Of a DNA stretch of 64,000 nt, positions 10,801 to 19,319 are shown piece by piece (position 1 is the first letter of the stretch; the number at the start of each line of letters is the position of its first letter). Location of the stretch: positions 3,348,001 to 3,412,000 of the forward strand of contig OZ251223.1 of the NCBI GenBank assembly GCA_965240325.2. Reading direction: 5' to 3'. The translations under genes were made by a program, and so were the position numbers. Source of the DNA: Rebecca billardiae RCC1528. Taxonomy: Eukaryota; Haptophyta. The notes beneath the pieces were generated by a model that saw nothing but the letters and a program-made list of their open reading frames with translations, did no database searches and was not told where the DNA came from.

Positions 10801-11049
10801 CTCGACTTTGACGCCTCGCCCGCGCGCGGCTGCGGCTTCCTCTTCCGCGACCACACGCACGGCGCGCTGCTCGATGCGATCGAGCGCGCGCTGCGCGTGT
10901 ACGATGCGCCCGACGGCGAGGCGGGCGCGGCGCTGCGCGCGAACGCCGAGCTGGCCGCGGTCGACATCTCGCACACGGCGCAGGTGTGGGAGGTCGAGCT
11001 GCGCCGCATGTGCAACCGGCTCGAGCCGGCGGCGGCGGCGGGCATGTAA
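4804..11049 (+). CDS. giant GT5 glycogen/starch-synthase-like protein with an internal amylase-like region
   Basis: An uninterrupted 2081-residue frame. Residues about 1-560 are alpha-helical with no family I can name. About 560-850 resemble a degraded GH13/alpha-amylase barrel (residues such as RALILDD, GVHGVFLHGADEW and a GYWHSGAFA segment), with no obvious catalytic triad. About 850-1500 contains low-complexity Ala/Gly/Ser linkers. About 1507-2075 is a GT5 synthase: APEFGPISSVGGLGVLVGHL in the N-terminal Rossmann half, FVGRITRQKGVHLLLDAL with the donor-binding Arg and Lys, and MPSLFEPGGIVQHEF with the catalytic-region Glu. The family's KxGGL lysine is Ser here (SVGGL). GT5 enzymes elongate alpha-glucans from ADP- or UDP-glucose; GH13-GT5 fusions recall fungal alpha-1,3-glucan synthases, but no membrane segments are seen. 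ATG 4804 follows the short divergent promoter shared with the TPR gene. Confidence 0.75.
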   Translation: MSRAAFALPFSPALASALRGDVAWSDERTAVIVRSLARSPELGPAPRAPRAAHGDDWSRALAYAHALVADRAGLLRALGAPTGSCDQSNTERTPRVCIADIDALLARAPADAGAAALSAELAREDVLWVPLAADLESAPGGVIVPEALALAVAAGGLLDAHASVMVAAGVCAALRAATARAAHTPDEPSVGDGRCAARELLGRLESVAQTPFDQPAADAAASALVSTPHPDGCSHDAVLASLERALVCAQLCGDRGALGRLEEVLVACVGHASGGVSSAAVRLLNALYDGTPWQLDAPLPVRVRAVGQPLSVRASARQRPAPLCAAEAEADGRGAHAAAGGADAATHGRLAVQLAEPHSACACAPSERPAGAAPGATAAPPLWARRVSLVLLPEAAAPGALGAAGAHAEGRGLEDESESVTEDDDDSDTESDGAAADGARGAPRADDADACGARAARRERCGAAGEAAGVGRAPRSAGARGALRVALGTLHRAGPYDWRLVRVLRDGTVLPCGGGAGGAGGAGGAGGAGARSRGRVLAQPADLSGALSVASVRFGASGGVPSPRSFAELEAALPAVRARGIRALILDDCVADGCGTAARAELGGCRALASACARAAELEMRVLVRVRASVCAARAHRKHSAHALLAADDHHGGLGRARCADVPSRLLLNWRAAAVWRQLRAECAALVRGCGVHGVFLHGADEWPRLLRADADELGRIDADGERHYPAARALEAPVVRSGRRSGGAGGAGGGVDGGERGADALGYWHSGAFAAGWPNPLLLALSAALSACAHPDSGAPSAIVLAGCSHAERAAALSVSGCVPAACPLLLPPTGGARAVALLARTLPRGALLAARPPASPEPPAPTAAGAAGCAHRAAPLGAAGRAHGGASGAARPGFGGGPSSSGLQNGLLALALPVVACADEETAAVWAPPASVSRAAAAAASEAAACGGTGGRSSTGACADAPAPQWAGGVEPGLPRESPDAPTSPPPPLPARAALLRARALHPHLFRAPAHAVRALELRALGGAAAIGVERACAHAWLAPRSGSAVVFAMGTAGWAVRAALPLPAALLRARALGGARCAHGVVLRARALAQSAGVRWAAGGAHGSGAGLYAAAELASGQLWVELPPCAGGSAVCIEITAARVDGAVGECGCCTEPAPAPGAPADAARAPAARACEGCLAAELLSHATARLEYLPHGIDARANAAASLLSTGLREAAATGDGGTLCAALGQLRACTRAAPAVLRRALATAHHAYSLLPDAELTRMIARVSAGGRSAALPPAGSGDGGGGSGSGGGSGSGSGSSEAGRSASSAASLQLGHDDGGAAPRADAAAAGAAATGAAPSADTADVGAAGASAADAPCVRSHDGAAPGAPTSAAADAARPAELSATAVGAVAAAGGGGGGLGRAALCSAGGGGMSASASSSVDSSANADGRGVSDEEAPSRGGGGRAAAGAAAAGSGAAQPRGATRAARARADAHADGADGAAAAAAALDGVSAALGHAPEPPLVIAFIAPEFGPISSVGGLGVLVGHLSAALAAGGAGVEVHVLVPYWAVSARGDTGDYARARGAGRQAAWAVRHFTVDARADGAPPAVACVRSASLRGVRAHLLSCDGLFGGRPYAQLDLTAAALFAHAAVRALEVLAVCADVIVTNDWTTALVPATIRRARAARAAPPAGVAERAAAAAISRAVLVHVCHSLEAGYEGSLLVSSAELAAVEAMGVPAELLLDDAPKRGAGGAAPGAHGGPPYAPAELAGSRGAREQQQRRQQRQQQQLDARRGGGAGASANGAHAVSLSRAALLCCDRWATVGLSYCARLLEMSRLAPLLRARGPPIIAPPGVPLDEHRAAMAALAPSRGAAKAQLQRLCFGAAGVRAATPLLAFVGRITRQKGVHLLLDALPALLERRGGDVQLVVCGRAEPADRYAQSCARQMGALRERYPHHFWARPAHYCAHGALVNLAADVCVMPSLFEPGGIVQHEFFAAGAPVVAFDTDGLRDSVLDFDASPARGCGFLFRDHTHGALLDAIERALRVYDAPDGEAGAALRANAELAAVDISHTAQVWEVELRRMCNRLEPAAAAGM
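6350..6383 (+). repeat. GGCGCGGGC short tandem repeat inside the GT5-like gene
   Basis: Four to five copies of a 9-bp Gly-Gly-Ala coding unit. It is one of many Gly/Ala/Ser-rich low-complexity linkers in this gene; a Gly-Ser linker at 8664-8710 and Ala-rich stretches at 8800-9300 are others. It likely forms a flexible linker. Confidence 0.6.
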
Positions 11050-11150
11050 GTAGCTCTGCGCCCCGCCGGAGCAGACAGCGGGCAGTGCACTGTGCCAGTG
11101 CTGATGATCTGTGGCTCAGTACGGTCAGACAGTGACGCGACATCGGCTGT

Positions 11151-11153
<3 letters not shown>

Positions 11154-11211
<58 letters not shown>
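11154..11211. repeat. (CT)29 microsatellite in the GT5/Nudix intergenic region
   Basis: A pure CT/AG dinucleotide run of about 58 bp in the 264-bp gap between the convergent 3' ends of the GT5-like and Nudix genes. Nothing else is recognised in that gap. Confidence 0.95.
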
Positions 11212-11213
<2 letters not shown>

Positions 11214-11313
11214 ACTGCGTATCATGCTCGCGTAGTCTACACTTTAGTATATGTGATGACGACGATCGTCTCGGAGGCCCTTCGAATCCCGAGGCAACTC
11301 AGAATGCGCCGCC

Positions 11314-12336
11314 TCATGCGTCGTCGGCGTCGCGATCGTCGCACAGATGAAGGCGGTCGCGGTGCAGCGCTGCGAGCAGCTCGACATAGTCAGGCTCAGA
11401 ATCGGCGGTGACCACGCCATGGCGGATGAGGAAGTCGAGCATCACCGCGACCATTGCCGGGCGAAGCGCACCGCTCCCTGCGCGGACCTCGGCCTCGAGC
11501 TCACGCATGGGCATCAGCCGGAACGCCTGGACCTCGCCGTCCGCGGCAGTCGGCTGCCAGTCCGCAGGGACCGGGAGGTCGAAGTTGAGATACACGGACT
11601 GCTTGAGCCGCGAGCCGTCGGGGCGGCTGGTCATCAGGCTGAGCGCGCCCGTGGCCACCGCGCGCGTGAATAGCTCGGCAGACACGCCCGCCTCCTCGGC
11701 CGCCTCCTTCTCGGCGTTGGCGCGCACACTCATCCCTGAGGCGAGCCCGCCCGCAGCGGTCGGGTCCCAGCACGACGGATAATAGCTCTTGTCTGCCGCG
11801 CGCTGTGCGAGCCACACGCCACGAGGGGGCTCCCCAGCCGAGAGGCCTGGCACGTAGCAGTGCACGTGCACGCCAGAGGACGTGGTGCCGAGCACCTGCG
11901 CGGCATTCCTGTCCACCGTCGCCAGGCGCGGAGCACCAAACGTCGGCGCGACGTCGAAACGCTCCCCGTGTCGGCCGGGCAGGATGCCTGCGGCGATGAG
12001 CGCGTCGGTGGCCACGTCGAGGGCCGCTGAACGCGAGCCTTCAGTGCCATCCATTGCGCGAGTCAGCCGGAGCGCGCTGGCACCAGCAACGCGTCCGCCT
12101 GAGCTCACCTCGAAGAGCGGTGTGCCACTCTCTCGCGAGGTGCATGCGGCAAGGATGGGCACAAGTGTCTGCTCCACCTGCCCCACGCAGCGGCCACCGA
12201 TGGAGAGTCCCAGGTACCTCGAGGCGTGGCGCGATGCATCAAGTGCGCGGATGCGCTCAAGCAACCGAGGCGCCTCCGTCGTGCTCGGGGCGATCGCGAG
12301 TCCCGCGGCGAGCATGGACACGGCCGCCGAGCTCAT
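11314..12336 (-). CDS. Nudix hydrolase of the thiamine-pyrophosphokinase-related (NUDT20/24, Tnr3-like) group
   Basis: A 340-residue single-exon protein. The N-terminal half carries a DUF4743-like region and the C-terminal half a Nudix fold. The Nudix box reads GGLASGMSVRANAEKEAAEEAG, with the E-E pair of the REUxEE core, Lys in place of Arg, and Met in place of the first Glu. That loss is usual in this subfamily (plant NUDT20/24, yeast YJR142W and the N-terminus of fission yeast Tnr3), so it is not decay. Characterised members hydrolyse damaged (oxo/oxy) thiamine diphosphate, which is the likely reaction. Further family marks are the SGVHVHCYV strand and WLAQRAADKSYYPSCWD before the box. The ATG at 12336 is the first in frame; no targeting peptide is obvious. 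Confidence 0.8.
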   Translation of the reverse strand: MSSAAVSMLAAGLAIAPSTTEAPRLLERIRALDASRHASRYLGLSIGGRCVGQVEQTLVPILAACTSRESGTPLFEVSSGGRVAGASALRLTRAMDGTEGSRSAALDVATDALIAAGILPGRHGERFDVAPTFGAPRLATVDRNAAQVLGTTSSGVHVHCYVPGLSAGEPPRGVWLAQRAADKSYYPSCWDPTAAGGLASGMSVRANAEKEAAEEAGVSAELFTRAVATGALSLMTSRPDGSRLKQSVYLNFDLPVPADWQPTAADGEVQAFRLMPMRELEAEVRAGSGALRPAMVAVMLDFLIRHGVVTADSEPDYVELLAALHRDRLHLCDDRDADDA

Positions 12337-13161
12337 GATTGTCGTCGAGAGTAAAATACTAAAATCCCGCCAGCCCGGGCCGCCTCCCCGTCCGGATCAT
12401 TGCTTGACCGGACACAGCATGATGACATGACGGCGCGCTGACTGGCACCTGACTGGCAGTCTGGCACTGGCAAGTGGCATGAAGTGACACTGACAAGTGA
12501 CAGCACTTTGACAAGTGACAGACAGACGATACACTACTCATACAGCAATACTGTCACTGTAGAGATAGACAGGCTACAGTTAGACAACGTCGATCGACAG
12601 GCTGCTACTGACGACCGTTGCTCATTAACAGTTACTTATTAGTTGCTACTCAGCAACAGCTAGAGCTACTTTAAAAGTGTAATTGAGCTAACTAGTAGCT
12701 GTGAGGCTGAGGCAAGCGTGTCTCTGCCGCGCTCGCCTGACGGGCTGACAGGACTCGGTCAGCGGGCCGCTCTCTGCGGAGTCACCGAGTCCGAGTCCGA
12801 GACCGAGTCAGTGCCGTGACGGCTTTTTACTCACCGAGTGGCGAGTGCCAACGCGGGGCAGTCGGCAGAACCGTCTGCTGTGCCGCGCCGAGTAGTAGAC
12901 AGTCACAGTCGTAGTGTTAAACTGGCGCCGGGTGTCCGCCTGCCGAGTCGTGCCCGACGGCTCGGTGAGGCAGCCTCGGCTGCCTCTCGGAGTGAGTGAG
13001 TCGGCACCGCTGAGCACTCCGTGCAGTAGCTCATGACTAACTATGAGGCTGCACGGTTGGCGCCTCCGCGCCTCGGACGCTCACGCTTGTCGCCTGTCGC
13101 CGTCGGCCGCGCGCGACAATGACATCGGATCGAATCTGTGCCTGCCGACTTGCCGAGTAGC
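12337..13161. other. intergenic, no gene recognised
   Basis: This gap lies upstream of the Nudix start and downstream of the urea-transporter stop. It holds low-complexity words (TGACAAGTGACAG repeated at 12490-12530, CCGAGTCCGAGTCCGAGAC at 12785-12805, CTAG/ACTAGT-rich stretches at 12580-12710) and no coding signal I trust. Confidence 0.6.
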
Positions 13162-14292
13162 TCACTTCTGGCGGTTCGAATCGTTCTCCGTGGTACCCGT
13201 ACCACGATCAGCGCTGGACGGGCTGGGCGCCTCATTCATTTCTGGCGAGTGTGGCGAGCTGGCGAGCACGAGCCCAGAGACATTACCCTCGAGCATGTAG
13301 CAGCCTGTCGCCGCCACGCAAAAGGGGAGCGTCAGCATGGGAGTGCCGAGCGCACCACCTATGGCCGTGTTGATACCCGCCGTGGCGACGGCGGTGGTGG
13401 CGGCGCCGCCGATGGACAGGGCGACGGCGGCCGGGGTGGGTACGAAGAAGACAGAGACGGCGAGCGAGGTGAGCGCCGGGTTGAACCCGCACAGGCCGTG
13501 CGCAATATCCGCTGCCTGCGCGCCCAGCAGGGCTGAGGTGAGCGCACCGACAGCGGAGCCACCGAGCAAGCTTGCAGCGCACAGCGGCGAGTACGTCGCA
13601 ACTCCAGCGAAGATGAACGCCCCCGCCGCGGCTGAATCCACGACGAAGATCTGCGAAATGCCCACTAGCGGCGACATCAACAGGTCGAACGCGCCTGGCA
13701 CCGCTGCCGCCGGCCCGTCAGTGGCCGCGGCAGCTGAAGCGGCGAGCGGCTGCACGCGCAGGAGGCCTGCGAGCGCAACGGCGTTGAAGGCGAGCGTCCA
13801 GTGCGGCACGCTGCCCATGGCACGCGCGCATGCCAGCGCGACGAATGGGGAGACTGCCGCCCCTGCGACGGTCGCGGCGGCAGGCACGAGCCCGTGAATG
13901 CCTGCCATCGGGAGGAAGACAGCAAACGCACAGCCAACGAGCGCGCCGTTGTAACCCATCAAGCCATCCTTGACGGCGCCTGCGTCGAGGCCGGCCAGCA
14001 TGGCGGTGACAGTCGCGGTGGCAGCGCCCGTGCCAGCCAGTGCCGCCAGCATGGGATCCCCCAAGGCGAGGCCGCCCATGATGACCGCGCCGGCGAGAGG
14101 CGAGTTGCAGAACACCACCTGCCCGACTCCTCGCAGCGTGGCATCCACGGGTGGCGGGAGCGAGAGTGCGGGCGTCGAGCCGCTCGGGCCACTGAGGGAA
14201 CGCTCGCTGAGAAGCGATCGCCCGAGGCAAGCAGCCGCGACGCGCGGCGGACCGAGGCGTGTCAAGGGCCGCACGCGAACAGCACGGAGCAT
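13162..14292 (-). CDS. urea transporter (UT / SLC14 family)
   Basis: A 376-residue single-exon membrane protein. The internal two-fold repeat of UT channels is clear. Repeat 1 has GVGQVVFCNSPLAGAVIMGG, DGLMGYNGALVGCAF and a hydrophobic run. Repeat 2 has GISQIFVVDSAAAGAFIFAG, HGLCGFNPALTSLAVSVFF and GTPMLTLPFC near the end. About ten membrane segments are expected, forming a urea-selective channel that usually trimerises. The first 50 residues are Arg/Ser-rich and could be a targeting extension, with no clear cleavage motif. In algae such transporters take up urea as a nitrogen source or move internally produced urea. The gene is divergent from CLP1, starts 262 bp apart. Confidence 0.85.
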   Translation of the reverse strand: MLRAVRVRPLTRLGPPRVAAACLGRSLLSERSLSGPSGSTPALSLPPPVDATLRGVGQVVFCNSPLAGAVIMGGLALGDPMLAALAGTGAATATVTAMLAGLDAGAVKDGLMGYNGALVGCAFAVFLPMAGIHGLVPAAATVAGAAVSPFVALACARAMGSVPHWTLAFNAVALAGLLRVQPLAASAAAATDGPAAAVPGAFDLLMSPLVGISQIFVVDSAAAGAFIFAGVATYSPLCAASLLGGSAVGALTSALLGAQAADIAHGLCGFNPALTSLAVSVFFVPTPAAVALSIGGAATTAVATAGINTAIGGALGTPMLTLPFCVAATGCYMLEGNVSGLVLASSPHSPEMNEAPSPSSADRGTGTTENDSNRQK

Positions 14293-14553
14293 CCCGCCGA
14301 GCCGGGGGTACTCGACCGGGTAGACCTCCGGCTGGAGGGCCGAGCCGCCGAGGGCCGCTACAGTTTACTATGTTTTAACGTGCACACTTGGTTAAGGCGT
14401 GATATATTACAGTTTATTTGTTTTTTTAACGTGCGTAAGGCTCACGGTGGCAGGTTGCCGCTCTCCGAGAGAGACCTGGAAGGATGGCGGCGGTCGTCGT
14501 CGTCTGAACGAGATTACACTTCCAGCAGAGAGTGATCTTCGGCGAGTGACGGG

Positions 14554-16097
14554 ATGGCAATCAACCTGCTGCGCGACGAGCGCGTGTCACTCGCGGCGGA
14601 CGAGGAGTGGCGCTTCGAGGTTGATTACGGCGCGCAGGCGGCCGTGACCCTGAAGGAGGGGCTGGCGGAGATCTTTGGCACCGAGCTCGTGCGCGACCGG
14701 CGGTACACGTTCAGTGGGGTGAAGCTGGCCGTGTTCACGTGGCACGGCTGCTCGCTCGAGGTGGAGGGGGCTTTCTCGCACCAGTACATTGCGCGTGAGA
14801 CGCCGATGCTCGGCGTGCTCAAGTTCCACGAGGAGCTGGAGCAGAGGCGGAGCGCGGCCCTCGCCGCACTTGGGCGTGGTCCGCGCGTGATGGTCGTCGG
14901 CTCAGATGACTGCGGCAAGTCTACCCTCTGTCGCATCTTGGCCAACTACGCGGCACGGCGGAGCCACGGCACCACCTTCGTCGACCTCGACGTCGGGCAG
15001 CAGCTCTGTGGCCTCACTGGCTCGGTGAGCGCCGTCGCATGGCATGCTCCGTTCGACCTCGAGCTGGGTGCCGAGTACGCAGCTCCGGTGCGTTCACAGC
15101 CGCGGTGCAGAGCGACATGGCTGTGTGATCGCGTGAGCTCACCCCCCCCTCTCCCTCCGCGCGCGCAGCTGATCGTGCGCCGATCCACCCTCCCCCTGCC
15201 TCGCTGGCCTGTGCCCCCGCCGCCGCGTGCTGCAGCTCGCCTTCTGGGTGGGGCACGTCCGGGCGTCTGAGCAGGTGGCCTTGTATCGCCACAGCGTTGG
15301 CCGGCTCGCAGCGGAGCTCGATCAACTGGAGAAGGAGCACATCGGCGCGCGCACGTCCGGGATCATCGTGAACACCTCGGGCTGGGTCGATGGCGACGGG
15401 TACGAGGCGCTCATTCACGCAGCCGAGGTGCTGCACGTCGACACCATCGTCGTCATTGCCGACGATCGGCTGTATTCGCGGCTCACGGTGTGCGCGCGCG
15501 AGCGGGTGCGCGGGAGTGCATCACACCAGCCGGCGCGCGTGTGCCCGGAGCTGACGGCGCGGCTGACGCGGGGCGCGCGCGTGCGGCACGGCCGCTGGGC
15601 AGGGTCACTTCTCGCACAAGAGCCTGACGGTCATGCGTGTGCCCAAGTCTGGTGGCGTCGTCGTCCGTGAGAAGTCGTTCAAGCACGAGGGCCGCATGGA
15701 GCAGCTGCGCACGTACTTTTACGGCCACAACGGGCAGCTCTGCCCGCACTCGACAGTGGTGCAGCTGAGCGCCGTGACTCTACTCGTGATCGATGAGGCG
15801 CCGGCGCCGCCGGCCGACACGCTGCCCATTGGCACCATTGTGCAGCGACACGTGTTGCGCGTGGTGAAGGCGCCGATATCGCACTGGATTTCGTTACTCA
15901 AATCAGTGCTCGCTGTGTCCCTTGCTCAATCGGCTGACCAGGACGAGGTGCTGGCGGCCCCTATCGCCGGTATGGTGTACGTCACGCACGTCGACGTTGA
16001 TGGTGGTCGTGCAACCTTGCTTGCCCCCTCGCCGGCTGCGCTGCCGAGCACTGTAATCATTTGCGGCGCGATCAAGTGGCTCGAAACTGGACGATGA
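14554..16097 (+). CDS. CLP1: polyribonucleotide 5'-hydroxyl-kinase / pre-mRNA cleavage factor CLP1, three exons
   Basis: Exons are 14554-15087, 15236-15487 and 15603-16097, with GT-AG introns of 148 and 115 bp, both phase 0; the protein is 426 residues. The N-terminal beta-sandwich reads LLRDERVSL...EEWRFEVDYG. The P-loop is GSDDCGKST at residues 116-124, followed by the base-binding region and DLDVGQQ. Exon 2 carries the family's IVNTSGWVDGDGYEALIHA. Exon 3 carries RVPKSGGVVVREKSFK and the C-terminal domain with RTYFYGHNGQLCPHS. CLP1 is a subunit of cleavage factor II in mRNA 3'-end formation and, in many eukaryotes, of the tRNA-splicing endonuclease complex. Domain order and length match the family (about 425 residues), and each exon junction restores conserved text. 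Confidence 0.9.
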
Positions 16098-16547
16098 CTC
16101 GACGATTCGTCCTGAGTCTGACGAGCAGGCGCGGATGGAAGACGCATCTTTCCAGCTACTGTCTACTCGACGCGGTAGCCGCGCCGCTCCGTCCGCCGTC
16201 GTCGAGCGTCGTTTATAACTACTACTAGCCCGGAGCGGCGTACTACAGCCATATCGAGACGGCCCGTATACTGCTAGAGTCTGACTAGAGTGACTACTAG
16301 AGTACTAGACCTAGTCGGAGCCCGATACTGACGGTACTCACGAGCAGCCATCTCGTCTACTCACTCAGCAGTGTCGATCATCTATCTAGCTAGCTAGTAT
16401 ATCATCGCGGACAGGAATGGGGACTCCGACGGTCTCGGCCGACATGTAATCAGTAATAATTGTATCGCTCGGCTCTGTCATGAGATTCTGTGTAGACACG
16501 GGTCCACGGGACGTGATGCCACGGAGACAAAGGTCGGACCGCGTGCG
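16098..16547. other. intergenic, no gene recognised
   Basis: A convergent gap between CLP1 and the glutamine-rich gene. The sequence is rich in TACTAG, GACTAG and AGTACT words (16210-16410) with no coding frame that resembles a protein. Confidence 0.55.
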
Positions 16548-16999
16548 TCAGGCAGATGTCACAGGAACCACAGCCGCTGGCGCAGGGCTCACCGGCGCCG
16601 GGTCGTCCGCCGGGCTCGCCAGCGCTAGGTCGGCCACCGGGCAGGCTTCCTTGCTGTCCGAATCCTGGCCCGCGCTCGAGGTGCGCAGGCGGCACTCTCG
16701 GTTGATGCAGTAGCCGTTGCCAAAGCCACGCTTGCGCGAGCCACACTTGTTGCACAAGCCCTTGTCGGACTTCGTGACACGGCGGCGCAGCCGATGCTGT
16801 TGGAGAGCGGACGCGTCGGCGGCGATGATGATCGTTCGCGAAGGTATCATACTACCGCTGAGCATCACGGGCACCATGCCTGGCTGCATCACCTGGTATC
16901 CGCGGGGCGAGGTGGGTGAGGGCGAGGGCATACCAGATGGCGCGTAGCCGCCCAAGGGCGCGTTCGCCGACATGGCCGCAGGCACAGGCACATGCGGTG

Positions 17000-17063
<64 letters not shown>

Positions 17064-17065
17064 AA

Positions 17066-17129
<64 letters not shown>

Positions 17130-17158
17130 AAGCTGCAGCAGCAGCTGCTGCTGCTGAA

Positions 17159-17214
<56 letters not shown>

Positions 17215-18605
17215 ATGCCTGGGTGCATCTGCGGCAGCTGCTGCGCAAGCATCGATTGCATCTGCATGTGCGCGGGAAGGTGCTGCTGCGGCGGCGGCGG
17301 CGGCAGCAGCGATGGAGCTTGTGGCGATGGGGCCATGAATGGCGTCAGCTGCGGGAGATGGTAGTGGTACTGCTGCGGCTGCGGCTGCTGCGGCTGCTGC
17401 GGCTGCGGTGGCTGCTGCTGCTGCTGCTGCTGCTGGAGCTGCTGGAGCTGCTGGAGCTGCTGGAGCTGCTGGAGCTGCTGGAACTGCTGCGCCTGCGGCG
17501 CGAGCTGCGGCGGCAGCTGCGGCGGGAGCTGCGGTTGCGGCGGGAGCTGCGGTTGCGGCGGCAGCTGCGGTTGCGGCAGCTGTGTATACATCTGCGGCGA
17601 CTTGAACGCCTGCATCGGGGCCGGAGACAGGCCCATGGGCTGCTGATGTAGCGCCTGCAGCTGGGGCTGCGCCATCTGCTGGTGGCCCGGAATGTAGTGC
17701 TGCTGCGACTGCGGCTGCGGCTGCTGCTGCTGCGGCTGCATCGCGAGGGGATGGCCCTGGTTCTGGGCCTGGTGCTGCAGGTGCTGGATGAGCGGGCCGG
17801 GCGGCATGGCATAGTGCTGCTGCCCTGGGGGGGCCTGTGCGGCTAGCAGCGACATGCTGTTCGGTGCAGCGTAAGGTGCGGGCTGCGCGCCCCTCGAGCT
17901 CGGGGAGTGAGGAAGCTGATGCGGCTGAGCGGGAGCATGTGGTGGCAGGGCGGGAGCCCACGCAGCTCGGCCGCCATGAGCCGCCGATGCATGCGGGTCC
18001 AGCCCGCCACATGCCTGTGCCAACCCCATGCCGGCGCCCGGCACGGCAACGCCCATCATGCTCCCTGCGGAGCAGCGCTGAAAAGCGCTCATGCCGCTCT
18101 CGCGGGGGTCAGCCCCAGCCGCGAGCGCGTGCTCCGAGAGCAGCGGGGCGGGCGCGGAGGCCGGCGGTGCGCCTATGGTTATGCCCAATCGCCCCGACGG
18201 CGCGCTGTCGGGCGCCGGCGCCAGGGCCAGTGCTACTGCCGGGGCGTTGGCCATCCGCGCCGCGCTGCGCGCAGACGAGCGCGTGCCCACGAGCGAGTTG
18301 TCGAGGCTCGTGATCGAGCGCGACTGGTCGGAGCGGGAACGACGAAGGCGTGCGCTCGCCTTGCCCTCCGGTGGCGCGCCGTCCACTAGGTCCGCGTGCG
18401 CGTCGTCCGAGGCGAGTGCGGCGTCTCGAGGTCGGGACACCGCCGCTGGCATGGGATGCGAGGCACGCGAACGACCTCTCGCGAGCGACTGACCGCTTGC
18501 CCAGCTCGAACTCGATTTGGGCACATCGCAATTCGGGGTGGCGAAAGGAGTATTCTGAGGGTAACCCGCGCATTCCATGCGCGGGTCCAGATGCCATCTG
18601 CACAT
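16548..18605 (-). CDS. glutamine-rich protein with a C-terminal four-cysteine zinc-knuckle-like motif
   Basis: A frame of about 685 residues from ATG 18605; ATG 18452 is an equally acceptable start, since the segment before it lies in the hairpin-bearing GC-poorer island. The N-terminal third is Ser/Ala/Pro-rich and disordered with a basic patch (ARLRRSRSDQSRS). The middle is glutamine-rich: PQ-rich repeats, then two long near-pure poly-Gln tracts coded by CAG. Near the C-terminus a basic region (RLRRRVTKSDK) precedes CNKCGSRKRGFGNGYCINREC, a CxxC-x11-CxxxxC arrangement that could bind zinc. This build (poly-Q plus a basic zinc knuckle) suggests a nuclear transcription or RNA cofactor, but I recognise no named family. 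Confidence 0.6.
17002..17214. repeat. CTG/CAG trinucleotide tract coding poly-glutamine
   Basis: About 70 trinucleotide units on the minus strand of the glutamine-rich gene, broken by AAGCTG interruptions (Gln-Gln-Leu/Phe codons). The frame never shifts, so the expansion is under coding constraint. Confidence 0.95.
18564..18586. repeat. perfect inverted repeat, 10-bp arms, 3-nt loop
   Basis: ACCCGCGCAT pairs with ATGCGCGGGT across a TCC loop. It lies at the edge of the GC-poor island and within the doubtful N-terminus of the glutamine-rich frame. Confidence 0.85.
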
Positions 18606-19141
18606 AGGACATTGTGACCCGCCTAGAAGAATCACGTATCGGCTCGCTGTCGCTCGCACCGGCCGGCCAAGGGCGAATCGAAGTATTTGTAATATTTGCC
18701 GGTCCGTGGCATCGAATAGAGGAAGGGAACCGGCTTTTAGTCGGAACGTTCTTCTCTAAAGTCAAGGGAGGCCGCCTCGTCTTCTACTCTTGTGGAGGGG
18801 ATCTATCAAAGTTGCCGATTCATATGTGGCCCGAAGGTTCGTTTAATGATCTGCGGCTTCTGGCAATATGTGTACCGCTGAGACACAGCGCGAGATGTAC
18901 AAGGTATTGGTGTTGCCAATTGAGCTCCAGTCGCTCAAATAGGTAGATCCAATACCGCGACAACACTGGCGAACAAACACAACCGATGGCATTGGTTCAG
19001 TTCACTTCCACACCCCTCTCCAATTGTGTACACTGGTATGCCGTCTGGCTTTGAACACGGTTCGGCGACCGAGGAGAGCTTTGTACTTCCAGATTCCTCA
19101 CCTCGGCTTTTCACTTGGTTATCGTTACCCCGATTACCACC

Positions 19142-19193
19142 CCCCTCGCTCAGATCTCATATATTCTAATTGATATGAGATCTGAGCGAGGGG
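19142..19193. repeat. perfect 21-bp inverted repeat with 10-nt loop
   Basis: The arm at 19142-19162 is the exact reverse complement of 19173-19193; the loop is 19163-19172. Every base of both arms pairs. As RNA or single-stranded DNA this would form a very stable hairpin. It does not flank a gene 3' end, so a simple terminator role is unlikely. Confidence 0.9.
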
Positions 19194-19298
19194 CGTGGTT
19201 GTTTGGTCATATGTGAGCGGTGTCCCCTAGGAATTATCATAACGTCAATTGTTAGATGATCAATTGATGATTGATTATCAGTCCGGACGCCCCAAACC

Positions 19299-19319
19299 AC
19301 TTCCCCTGGGGAAGTGGGG
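19299..19319. repeat. perfect inverted repeat, 10-bp arms, 1-nt centre
   Basis: CCACTTCCCC and GGGGAAGTGG flank a single T. It lies about 30-50 bp beyond the kinesin stop codon, so here a 3'-end or processing role is possible. Confidence 0.75.

Noticed and set aside
5065-10974. 1969-residue open frame on the minus strand opposite the GT5-like gene
   Set aside because: Arg/Ala/Gly/Val-rich composition with no recognisable motif; it is the mirror of very GC-rich codons in the real plus-strand gene.
11270-11300. TTCGAATCC motif resembling a tRNA T-loop
   Set aside because: The flanking bases do not form a T-stem, and no acceptor or anticodon arms can be drawn. A similar TTCGAAT at 13174 fails the same test.
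13313-13897. Plus-strand frames opposite the urea transporter
   Set aside because: No motifs; the minus-strand product has both urea-transporter signature repeats.
16852-18012. Poly-Ala and poly-Leu frames over the CAG tract of the glutamine-rich gene
   Set aside because: Shadows of the trinucleotide repeat; the Gln frame alone extends into a structured C-terminal motif.
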